The translations under genes and the position numbers were made by a program. A DNA stretch of 26,693 nucleotides from an uncultured Ignavibacteria bacterium (GTDB taxonomy: Bacteria; Bacteroidota; Ignavibacteria; Tepidaquicellales; Tepidaquicellaceae): NCBI GenBank assembly GCA_937924675.1, contig CALEVL010000301.1, positions 1 to 26,693 of the forward strand, read 5' to 3'. Of this stretch, positions 1 through 7,168 are shown in pieces (position 1 is the stretch's first letter; each line of letters opens with the position of its first letter). A model generated the notes under the pieces. It was not told the DNA's origin and searched no databases. It worked only from the letters and a program-made list of their open reading frames with translations.

Positions 1-100
1 TCTTTTGTCGGTCGAGGAGTTAAATTCTTGCAGCCATTGCGAGCGATTTTTAGGCCTGTCTGCCGTTGTTTTCGAGTAAATATTGAAGCATTAATAGCCA

Positions 101-126
101 GGCAGGCAATTATACGGCAGCCTGCC
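101..126. repeat. Short inverted repeat (GGCAGGC / GCCTGCC)
   Basis: Perfect 7-bp arms at 101-107 and 120-126 with a 12-base loop. Related GCAGGC/GCCTGC words recur nearby (155-160, 217-222, 402-406), suggesting a dispersed repeat family rather than a single site. Confidence 0.5.
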
Positions 127-164
127 CGGAGAATACTGAACTTCAGCACTTTACGCAGGCGGGC

Positions 165-196
165 GGGCGGCTCGCCGCCCTGAGCCTATCGAAGGG
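165..196. repeat. GC-rich hairpin fused to a REP-like CCCTGAGCCTATCGAAGGG element
   Basis: GGGCGGC (165-171) and GCCGCCC (174-180) form a perfect hairpin with a 2-base gap. It overlaps CCCTGAGCCTATCGAAGGG at 178-196, itself an imperfect palindrome (CCCT..AGGG ends). From memory, sequences of the form CCCTGAGC(C/T)TRTCGAAGGG are abundant intergenic repeats in several bacterial phyla; copy number in this genome cannot be judged from the window. Confidence 0.6.
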
Positions 197-222
197 TTTC
201 TTTGCCAAGCTTTCTTAGCCTG

Positions 223-245
223 CCCCCGAATGATTCTATCGGGGG
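223..245. repeat. Perfect hairpin CCCCCGA / TCGGGGG
   Basis: Arms at 223-229 and 239-245 with a 9-base loop. There is no U-tract on either side, so a terminator role is unlikely. Its right arm abuts the left arm of the larger inverted repeat at 245-394. Confidence 0.6.
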
Positions 246-394
246 TTCAAAAGAAAGCGGAATAACTTTTGGCATCGAATTTTGTTAAACCCTTTACTCC
301 AAAGATTTAAAACGTTTTGGACAGATGTGTACTTAAAAAGAAGTTGGCTCAAATTATTTGTATAGAATATAATCTTTTCCGCTTTCTTTTGAAC
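245..394. repeat. 150-bp segment bounded by an 18-bp perfect inverted repeat
   Basis: GTTCAAAAGAAAGCGGAA at 245-262 is the exact reverse complement of 377-394. Outside each arm a related word continues the symmetry: GCTTTCTTAGCCTGC on the left (about 210-224) against the reverse complement of GCAGGCTGAAAGC on the right (about 402-414). The symmetry is therefore roughly 40-50 bp with one side interrupted by the 223-245 hairpin. The 114-base centre is AT-rich and has no reading frame. It could be a MITE-like element or two oppositely oriented copies of a dispersed repeat. I see no target-site duplication. Confidence 0.6.
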
Positions 395-593
395 TCTTCA
401 GCAGGCTGAAAGCAAGCTAAAATGCGTTGCATAAAGGCTTGAACATTTTTGGTGGACCTTACATGCGAAGTCTTTCCCTCATCTTATTCAGAATAACATT
501 GTGCTATTGAAATTACATAAAACTTAAGAACTTAATTACAAAACGTATTTGTACAGGTTGACATTTGTGCCACTATTAAAAAATACATTAAGC

Positions 594-639
594 AAATGCA
601 AGCCCAGAGCCGGGAAACAACATCTCAGGGCATGCATTT
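594..639 (-). terminator. Candidate terminator after the choice-of-anchor J gene
   Basis: 16-base arms at 594-609 and 624-639 pair with two mismatches around a 14-base loop. The structure lies 15 bases past the minus-strand stop codon. Reading on the minus strand, a run of six T follows about 10 bases after the stem, further away than ideal. It is either a terminator or a 3' mRNA-end structure. Confidence 0.45.
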
Positions 640-653
640 ATAGACCTTAATTT

Positions 654-2861
654 TTATTTCCTGCTTGCGGATGACGAACTGTTTGGGACTTTGTCTCTAA
701 ATAAAGGGATAATTGCTCTTACATAATTTGCAATGTTTTCATCTACCATAATCAGATCAGAGGAATCAACAATTCCATCCCCATTCAAATCAGTTCTTAA
801 ATATCCAAGACGGTAATCAAAAGCATCGTTGATTACAAGTGATCCATCTGCAATTTCAATAAGGCCATCCTGATTTACATCTCCGCTGAATATGTGTGCT
901 TTACCGTTTATCATCTTCATGTTATTCCCATAAGCGCTTGAAGAATCTGCAGTAAAATCATAATGCATGTTTGATGAGATGAATTTGAGTGTGGTATCCT
1001 TGCTCCATGTTTCAATGGAGTTTCTGTGATTTACGGAAATGAAATACTCTGAATTTTTGTCTGCCAAAGTAAATTGTGCTGTTGCACTCCCTCCGGTTTC
1101 AAGAACTGTTTTTACGCTTTCAACCATCTTTTCAGGCGAATTGCGTTCATGTAAACTGATGATGATTGTGTCCCTCCTGTCTTGATATCCTTCAAGCAAT
1201 GCATTGACAGACAGCATAGAACACTTCGAGTTCAGACTTAGCGGGTCAGAACCGAATTGAATTGCCATGTCATTTTCAAGGAGTTTACCTGCTTCAATAT
1301 ATCTGCCGTCATACTTTAGTCTGTATGAAAGCTTTTGATCATGATATGCAATGCCGGTGTAGCAACTGACTTCACTGTTATATATTAATTGATTCCTGAG
1401 AGTTGCTCCTGATCTCCGGGAACTATATTGCATCAGTATCTCCGAGTTTTGATTCTCTGCCGGCTGTAAGCTTATAGCTATCTGGAATGTTGCAAACGCA
1501 AGTGAATCGCCTCCCTTCAAATGCATTCTGTCAAATGTGATCAGCAATGTGTTGCCTGCTACCTTGTATGAAATTTCATTCATTAGTCCCGGTTGTGAAT
1601 TGTCAAAGTCCATCCAAAGTGGCGCAATTATTTGACCGTTGTTCGACAAAACTGAACTGTCGTTCGGCTCCGGTGAAAATAATTGTGGGGAAGTTTGAAA
1701 AGTAACGAAACCGTTAAGAGAAATGAAAAGAGAGTCAAAAGTATTTTCAAAAAATTTTATTTCCTTTCTTTCAGGTAGAATATTTCCCAGTGCAAAGTAA
1801 CCGTTATCGATGTTGCCTCTCAAAAGTCCCCGTGAAACATCAATGCCGTTCTTAAGCAACATAATTCTTGATGCTGTATCTTTCCAACAGAATTCCGGCC
1901 TCGGAATTATCTGCTCGCCGCAGATTTCTGATGATGCATAAAAGTATCCGCCATCTCCTGAGCCTGAACTGTATTGCTTTACAGAGAACGAGCTTTTCAA
2001 AGTATCATTCTGCCTAAGTTCATCATTAAACAAACTTGTATATACTTTCACTTCATATTCACCGGCAACATCCGGACTTATCGAGCCAAATGTAAGAGTC
2101 TTACTTTCTCCTGATGCAATATTAGTATTTATTTCACGGACAAAAGACACAGGACCGTTAATCCTGAATGTTACTGTGAAATCTGATGATTGAATATTAA
2201 GTCCGTTATTGGTTATCACAGCTCTCGGTGAAATTGAATCAAAGGAACAAAGTCCAAATATATCTTTCGGTGAAAGGATTTCTGTGACAGCAATGTCGTT
2301 TTGCAAAGAATTGCCGATTCTGACATCATCTATTCTTAGAATATCCCCGTTAACATCGATATGCTGAAATCCTATCCACAATGTATCACCGGCAAACTGA
2401 CTCAAACTGATTGCATATCTGCTGTACATTTGATGCGGAGGATAATTCAGTCCATCTCTGATAGTCAGAAGTAAATTGCTCATTGACGATGGAAGAGAAT
2501 CAGATGTGGATGCAAATATTTTCAATGTGTCATTGTAAACTCTGTAGAAAGTCTGCCTCAGATAGAAAACGAGAGAGTCATTCTGCACCGGAACTATTCT
2601 CTTAGTTATAAGAAATGAGTTGCCGTATGTTGTATCAAACTCACTGATAGCACAACCTTCACCCGACCTGCAATATCTTTCGGATTTATGCCAACTGCTT
2701 CCCGATCCCTGAACATCAAACACACTCCATTCTGCCGGAGGAAAAATCTCTCCGGAGAAACTTTCATTTACCTTAATTTGTGAATGCAATACATCGACTG
2801 AAATAAATGCAGTAATGACTGCAAGAATGGACCAAATAAATTTCCTGTAAAAGAAATTCAT
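654..2861 (-). CDS. Secreted choice-of-anchor J-like protein with C-terminal dockerin-type repeats
   Basis: A 735-residue exported protein. Residues 1-27 form a signal peptide (basic start, hydrophobic IWSILAVITAFISV). Residues about 28-185 resemble a choice-of-anchor J/MAM-like beta-sandwich (ESFSGEIFPPAEW start, IDDVRIG end). Residues about 190-295 look like a CARDB/Ig-type adhesion domain. A less clear beta-rich domain follows to about 545. Residues about 553-720 are a module shared with the neighbouring gene at 3099-4730: a small beta domain with HRNSIETWSK and AYGNNM signatures, then two Ca-binding loops, DVNQDGLIEIAD and DLNGDGIVDSSD, as in dockerin type I repeats. No NPxP-type T9SS sorting domain is visible; the end is a Ser-rich tail. 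A GGGAG sequence precedes the ATG. Likely an extracellular structural or adhesive protein; substrate unknown. Confidence 0.8.
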   Translation of the reverse strand: MNFFYRKFIWSILAVITAFISVDVLHSQIKVNESFSGEIFPPAEWSVFDVQGSGSSWHKSERYCRSGEGCAISEFDTTYGNSFLITKRIVPVQNDSLVFYLRQTFYRVYNDTLKIFASTSDSLPSSMSNLLLTIRDGLNYPPHQMYSRYAISLSQFAGDTLWIGFQHIDVNGDILRIDDVRIGNSLQNDIAVTEILSPKDIFGLCSFDSISPRAVITNNGLNIQSSDFTVTFRINGPVSFVREINTNIASGESKTLTFGSISPDVAGEYEVKVYTSLFNDELRQNDTLKSSFSVKQYSSGSGDGGYFYASSEICGEQIIPRPEFCWKDTASRIMLLKNGIDVSRGLLRGNIDNGYFALGNILPERKEIKFFENTFDSLFISLNGFVTFQTSPQLFSPEPNDSSVLSNNGQIIAPLWMDFDNSQPGLMNEISYKVAGNTLLITFDRMHLKGGDSLAFATFQIAISLQPAENQNSEILMQYSSRRSGATLRNQLIYNSEVSCYTGIAYHDQKLSYRLKYDGRYIEAGKLLENDMAIQFGSDPLSLNSKCSMLSVNALLEGYQDRRDTIIISLHERNSPEKMVESVKTVLETGGSATAQFTLADKNSEYFISVNHRNSIETWSKDTTLKFISSNMHYDFTADSSSAYGNNMKMINGKAHIFSGDVNQDGLIEIADGSLVINDAFDYRLGYLRTDLNGDGIVDSSDLIMVDENIANYVRAIIPLFRDKVPNSSSSASRK

Positions 2862-3031
2862 AGATACTCCCGGTTAATTTTAAAATTCTGATTCGACCTT
2901 TTTTTGGGGAAATCCTTTGGGGTTTTTGCCGTCAGAGAATCGGCTAGAAGTAAATCGCTATCTGATTGGGGAATTGTAATATAAAGCGGGAAGTAATTCG
3001 AGGAATGAACCAACTTCCCTTTCGCAACATG

Positions 3032-3061
3032 TTGGAAATCTCTCCTCTTTCAGATTTCCAA
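3032..3061. repeat. Perfect 10-bp inverted repeat downstream of the choice-of-anchor B gene
   Basis: TTGGAAATCT (3032-3041) and AGATTTCCAA (3052-3061) flank a 10-base pyrimidine-rich loop. It lies 38 bases past the minus-strand stop at 3099, in the 237-base gap between two same-strand genes. It could be a transcript-end hairpin, but neither side has a good T-run, so Rho-independent termination is not assured. Confidence 0.5.
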
Positions 3062-3098
3062 TTCTGCTGCATGAATTATTGTCAAATGATTTTTATAC

Positions 3099-4730
3099 TT
3101 AAGGAACAATTCTTGTGACAAAGTTAAATGCATTGTTGTCGACAACTGACATATCAGTTCCATCAACAACATAATCACCGTTAAGATCGGTTACAACATT
3201 TCCGAATACAAAATTAGAAACATCATTGTCCACAATAGATGCATCTCCGCCGTCAATGGAGCCGTCCTGATTGACGTCGCCGCTGTATAATGCAAATCTT
3301 ACCGGACTTGCATCTACCTGAATCATGTTATTTCCAAAGGCTTGAGAAGCAGAAGTAACAAAGTTGTATGATTCCATTGTCATTGGGTCATAATCTTCTC
3401 CGCCTATTTTGCTCCATGTTTCAAGTGAGCTCCTATGTTTCACTGTCATATAATATTCACCGACCGGTGCGTAGTTCATTCTGAAACTGCCTGTCAATGT
3501 TACTGAATCAATTGTTGATTTTGCTGAATCCACTATTGTATAAGGAGCTTTGGCATTTCTCAGATACACGGTTACACTGTCTTTCTTATTCATCCTGTTT
3601 GTTGAAGGATTATAAAGTCCTTCAATTGCCATGGTCAAGTTAAAATGTGTCTTAAGTACATATAATCCGGTTTGCCTGTCCGATGCAATTATCTTCCCGC
3701 TGGGAAACATGTAAACACCCCAGCATCCATTATATGAGCTGCCATTATTGGAAGAATACGAATCATACCAGGCAACCTCTACCGGTACTGCCGGATTAGT
3801 TATATCAACTAGTCTTATGCCCGCAGAATAATGTGCAACTAGTGCATAGTTGCCATACACTTCAACATTGTGAACTATAGAACCGGTAATTCCTGTTGGC
3901 TGCCAACTCGCTACATATGTGATATTACCAAAGTCACTAACATTCCAAAACTTCATTAACCTTGGTGAATTACCAATTTCGTCTGTAACCAGCAAATAAT
4001 TCCCGTCAGGAGTAAGAGCTGTATTATGAGGTCCTGAATTCGGAAGATTTGTAAAGTTTGTAATCTGAGTCAGTAAATTTTTGTTTGTAGCATCAATAAT
4101 CGTTACTCTGGAATTATTAATATTAGCTGCGTAGATAGTATCATTCACTACTCTGCAATCATGTATGTAATTTGCATTGAATCCACCTCTCTTAATGGGT
4201 GTTTCAGGATCAACAGTTAGGTCAAGAACAGTTACTCCCTGACCAAAGGTTGAATTGCAACCGTTAAGATAAAGGTATGGACCGAATTGAGAAATAGAGT
4301 GTGATGACGTGTGTCCGGCCGGCACGAATTTCTTCACGTATCTTACAGAGTCAGGCAGATATTGCAAATCCACTATCTGCACACCGCTGTTTGGAACTTC
4401 AGAGACAATATAAGCATAGTGAGAATAGGTCTTCATTTCTCTCCACACATTGCTTGAGCTTGAAACATTTGTGGTTCCCACAAAATCAACCTCATAGATA
4501 TTTAACGGATCTGTTATGTCAACAAAAGATGTTCCGTCATAAGAACCAAGTATTGCATATTCTCTTCCATCCGGTGCTTTATATCCCCAAACAGCTGAAT
4601 AAAGTCCGAGAGTTGAATGTGAATTTATGTTTGACAGCAGATACATATTGTTATTCGCAAACTGTGACTGCAATGTGTCTGCATTAAAAAGCAGTACTAA
4701 GGCTATTACCAAAAGTAAAGATACTTTCAT
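3099..4730 (-). CDS. Secreted choice-of-anchor B / LVIVD-repeat protein with dockerin-type repeats
   Basis: A 543-residue exported protein with an N-terminal signal peptide (residues 1-22). Residues about 23-360 match the choice-of-anchor B pattern: successive LVIVD-type repeats (GTSFVDITDPLNIYEVDFVG, GVQIVDLQYLP, GVTVLDLTVDPETPIKRG, GIRLVDITNPAVPVEVAWYD), probably a beta-propeller, with HDCRVVNDTIYAANI and a DRQTGLYVL close. Residues about 366-480 form a beta domain starting GLYNPSTNRM, also containing SLETWSK and AFGNNM. Residues 483-543 carry two Ca-binding loops (DVNQDGSIDGGD, DLNGDYVVDGTD). This C-terminal half is homologous to that of the gene at 654-2861 on the same strand. No Shine-Dalgarno is visible. 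Role at the cell surface is inferred; no catalytic residues are recognised. Confidence 0.85.
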   Translation of the reverse strand: MKVSLLLVIALVLLFNADTLQSQFANNNMYLLSNINSHSTLGLYSAVWGYKAPDGREYAILGSYDGTSFVDITDPLNIYEVDFVGTTNVSSSSNVWREMKTYSHYAYIVSEVPNSGVQIVDLQYLPDSVRYVKKFVPAGHTSSHSISQFGPYLYLNGCNSTFGQGVTVLDLTVDPETPIKRGGFNANYIHDCRVVNDTIYAANINNSRVTIIDATNKNLLTQITNFTNLPNSGPHNTALTPDGNYLLVTDEIGNSPRLMKFWNVSDFGNITYVASWQPTGITGSIVHNVEVYGNYALVAHYSAGIRLVDITNPAVPVEVAWYDSYSSNNGSSYNGCWGVYMFPSGKIIASDRQTGLYVLKTHFNLTMAIEGLYNPSTNRMNKKDSVTVYLRNAKAPYTIVDSAKSTIDSVTLTGSFRMNYAPVGEYYMTVKHRSSLETWSKIGGEDYDPMTMESYNFVTSASQAFGNNMIQVDASPVRFALYSGDVNQDGSIDGGDASIVDNDVSNFVFGNVVTDLNGDYVVDGTDMSVVDNNAFNFVTRIVP

Positions 4731-5014
4731 AAATAATTTTGCTTAGATTTAATTGTTAGCATGTGTTTGATGACTTCAGAAAAGATTTCCGAGTCACTCT
4801 GATACAGTTGTTACACTGCAATTGGGGGTAGGGTTTTAAGACCCTGCAGATGAAAAAAACTTATGAATCAATTTTTGAGGTGAGCCAATATATGGAATTC
4901 TTTATGAATAAACGAAACCTTTTTTTCTCTTACACAATTTTTTTCACACCTTCTGCAAAAATCATACTTGGAATTATTTTGCTCAAAGAAATTTCATGGT
5001 ATTTGAGTCATCAA

Positions 5015-5959
5015 TTACTTCAGAGCGTTCCATGCATCTATAATTGCCTTCGCTAAAACTTCATTTACTCCTTTGCAATCTGCTTCTGTTTTTGAATTTA
5101 CATCTAACCAAATAAGGTTCTTCTCTTTCCTTAGCCAGGTCATTTGACGCTTTGCATATCTTCGTGTGTTTTGCTGGATCAGACGAATCATTTCGTCATA
5201 GGAGCTCTTGCCTTCCAAATGCATCATTACTTCTTTGATCCCAACAGTATTTACCGAGTTGTGTGTTGCATAATGATAACCATTGTTTAACAATGAATGT
5301 ACTTCTGCCATAAGCCCGCTTTCTATCATTTCATATACGCGTTTGTTGATTCTTTCATACAGTATCTCGCGCGGCATGTGAAGTGCAAATTTCACAGTAT
5401 GGAAATCCGGTTCAGCATTATTCATCTGCAACTCGGATAATTTTCTCCCGGAGATACGATAGACCTCAACAGCCCTGAATACTCTGCGGGTAAAATTGGA
5501 AGACGTCTTTGCTGCAGACTCAGGGTCTATTGTCTTCAGGATCTCATACAAGTGCTCTTTTCCCTTTTCATTAAGAAGTTCAGTTAATTCGGCTCTTATC
5601 TCGGGAGATCTGATTTCTTCTTCATGAAATCCTTCTGTTAAGGCACGTATGTATAAGCCGCTCCCTCCGGTTACAATAGGCAATACTCTTTCGGAGAAGC
5701 ATCTATCAATTTCTTCCCTTGCCCTTTTTGCAAACTCCCCTGCGCTGAATTCCTCTTCGGGCTCAAGTAAGTTAATAAAGTGATGCTTAACTAAGGACAA
5801 CATTTCAGGAGAAGGTTGCGCTGTTGCAATCGGCACTTGCTTGTAAACCTGCCTTGAGTCCGCTGAAATTATCTCTCCACCCATAATCTTTGCAACAGCA
5901 ACAGCAGTATTGCTCTTGCCGGAGGCGGTAGGACCCATTACAGCGAGTATCTTCTTCAC
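5015..5959 (-). CDS. miaA: tRNA dimethylallyltransferase MiaA
   Basis: Transfers a dimethylallyl group from DMAPP to N6 of A37 in tRNAs reading UNN codons, in the cytoplasm. The sequence has the P-loop GPTASGKS close to the N-terminus, the DSRQVYKQVPIATAQPS segment that carries catalytic and DMAPP-binding residues, VTGGSGLYIRALTEGF, and the C-terminal RRYAKRQMTWLRKE region. I place the start at the GTG at 5959 (VKKILAVMGPTASGKS, 314 residues), because MiaA proteins normally begin just before this strand. An in-frame ATG at 6016 would add 19 residues, rich in Cys and unlike the family. No Shine-Dalgarno is seen at either start. The gene is divergent from 6190 and reads in the same direction as the two secreted-protein genes, 284 bases away. 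Confidence 0.95.
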   Translation of the reverse strand: MKKILAVMGPTASGKSNTAVAVAKIMGGEIISADSRQVYKQVPIATAQPSPEMLSLVKHHFINLLEPEEEFSAGEFAKRAREEIDRCFSERVLPIVTGGSGLYIRALTEGFHEEEIRSPEIRAELTELLNEKGKEHLYEILKTIDPESAAKTSSNFTRRVFRAVEVYRISGRKLSELQMNNAEPDFHTVKFALHMPREILYERINKRVYEMIESGLMAEVHSLLNNGYHYATHNSVNTVGIKEVMMHLEGKSSYDEMIRLIQQNTRRYAKRQMTWLRKEKNLIWLDVNSKTEADCKGVNEVLAKAIIDAWNALK

Positions 5960-6157
5960 GGATTTATTTGTGATAGTTAAACAAATGGATTGATTACAGT
6001 TGCAACATATTACCATGCATTTGAATTTTCAACTGCATTATGCTCATATATCGCCGGCACTTTTTGGAGCAGACTTTTTCAAAGGTCCGCTGTTTATCTC
6101 ATAAATTTCACAACTTTAATACCGGAAGAAATTGAATTGAATTTCCACAACTCCGTG

Positions 6158-6183
6158 AGTAAGTTAAACATAAATAACTTACT
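6158..6183 (+). promoter_or_regulatory. Perfect 9-bp inverted repeat just before the start at 6190
   Basis: AGTAAGTTA (6158-6166) and TAACTTACT (6175-6183) flank an 8-base A-rich loop. The repeat ends 6 bases before the ATG, where a ribosome-binding site would lie. It could be an operator or a translation-controlling hairpin; nothing shows which. Confidence 0.45.
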
Positions 6184-6189
6184 TCTACC

Positions 6190-7029
6190 ATGAAAATCCG
6201 ATACACCGTTTCAACATTAGTTGTTTTGCTTTTCCTTATTATGCTTTATGACAACTTAATGGCATTCAAAGAAGGCATAGTAGGATTCACAAAAAAGAAT
6301 GGCGAAACAATTGGGTGCGTGTGCCATAATCTTGATCCGAATGATTCAATATCTGTGAGAATTACAGGACCTAACGTAGTAGCACAAAATGATACAGCTA
6401 TTTTCATATTGTCAATTGCAAACGGTCCCGCAATTACCGGCGGCTGCGACATTGCAAGCAGCAGAGGTGATCTGATTACCACTCCCCTCGACACATTTCT
6501 GAAAAGAGAAGAACAATTTCCCGGTGCCGGTTTTGAGCTGACTCACAAAGAGCCAAAGCCATTCACCGGTGACACTCTGAAATTCATATTCAGATACATT
6601 GCACCGTCCACAGCCAATGTTGTTGATACAATATTTGCAAACGGAAACTCGACAAATAATGACATGAGTTCGGATAACGATAAATGGAATTTTGCTGCAA
6701 ATTTCACTGTGTCTGTAACCCCAAGCGGAGTCAACAGTCCTGCCACCATCGTAGCTGAAGACTTTGTCCTGGCTCAGAACTTTCCGAATCCATTCAATCC
6801 ATCCACTACAATAAGCTTCTCCCGTAAATTTGCCGGAAATGTTAGTCTTCGGGTTTATGATATTACCGGAAAAACGGTTGCAACACTCATAAACAATGAG
6901 TTCCGTGGAGCTGGAGAATTTTCTGTAAGCTTTGATGCATCTGCTTACGGACTCAACAGTGGTGTGTATTTTTATGAATTGCGTTCCGGAAACGGATCAT
7001 CCGTAAAGAAAATGCTTCTCGCCAAATAA
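6190..7029 (+). CDS. Secreted choice-of-anchor V-like protein with T9SS type A sorting domain
   Basis: A 279-residue exported protein. The N-terminus is a signal peptide (hydrophobic STLVVLLFLIMLY). Residues about 26-180 resemble the choice-of-anchor V/reelin-like beta domain: GIVGFTKKNGETIGCVCHN, then SVRITGP and a GPAITGGCDIA segment. The usual Cys-His motif appears here as C43-V-C45-H46. Residues 194-279 form a classic T9SS type A C-terminal domain: AQNFPNPFNPSTTISFS, then VSLRVYDITGKTVATL, then SGVYFYELRSG and KKMLLAK. It should cross the outer membrane by the T9SS and have its tail removed by PorU (encoded at 16182). The gene is divergent from miaA and ends in a strong terminator, so it is probably monocistronic. 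The biochemical role is unknown; a redox or haem role for the CxCH site is only a possibility. Confidence 0.85.
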   Translation: MKIRYTVSTLVVLLFLIMLYDNLMAFKEGIVGFTKKNGETIGCVCHNLDPNDSISVRITGPNVVAQNDTAIFILSIANGPAITGGCDIASSRGDLITTPLDTFLKREEQFPGAGFELTHKEPKPFTGDTLKFIFRYIAPSTANVVDTIFANGNSTNNDMSSDNDKWNFAANFTVSVTPSGVNSPATIVAEDFVLAQNFPNPFNPSTTISFSRKFAGNVSLRVYDITGKTVATLINNEFRGAGEFSVSFDASAYGLNSGVYFYELRSGNGSSVKKMLLAK

Positions 7030-7059
7030 TGCTTTCCAATATTGCGGTGAGCTAAAATT

Positions 7060-7090
7060 AAAGCCGGTGACTCATGATCCGGCTTTTTTT
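7060..7090 (+). terminator. Intrinsic terminator of the T9SS cargo gene
   Basis: AAAGCCGG (7060-7067) and CCGGCTTT (7079-7086) pair perfectly around an 11-base loop, followed directly by a T-run ending at 7090. It lies 31 bases past the stop codon at 7029. Confidence 0.9.
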
Positions 7091-7168
7091 ATTCTATGAT
7101 TTGAATAGTTATATCTTTCAACTTTATATGATAATAAGTAAATTGTCGCACCCAATAAACTTTACTTA

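Larger units (their letters stand above)
1..653. other. Gene-free, hairpin-rich intergenic region
   Basis: I see no open reading frame of useful length on either strand, and no tRNA or rRNA. The first 200 bases are clearly more GC-rich than the genes to the right and carry several short perfect hairpins plus a REP-like sequence. The centre holds an 18-bp inverted repeat 114 bases apart. The right end has a stem-loop just past the stop of the minus-strand gene that begins at 2861. The window edge falls inside this region, so a gene end just outside cannot be excluded. Individual elements are listed separately. Confidence 0.6.

Noticed and set aside
1..420. CRISPR array or integron attC sites in the repeat-rich left end
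   Set aside because: Repeats are inverted and of different sequence; there is no regular repeat-spacer spacing and no integrase or Cas gene in the window.
4301..4687. 128-residue plus-strand frame inside the choice-of-anchor B gene
   Set aside because: Lies wholly antisense to a gene with clear LVIVD repeats and a signal peptide; a shadow frame.
4830..4845. AGGGT-n6-ACCCT hairpin downstream of miaA
   Set aside because: Only 5-bp arms and no T-run following on the minus strand; too weak to call a terminator.
4850..5056. 68-residue plus-strand frame in the gap before miaA
   Set aside because: Overlaps the 3' end of miaA on the other strand, has no ribosome-binding site and no recognisable domain.
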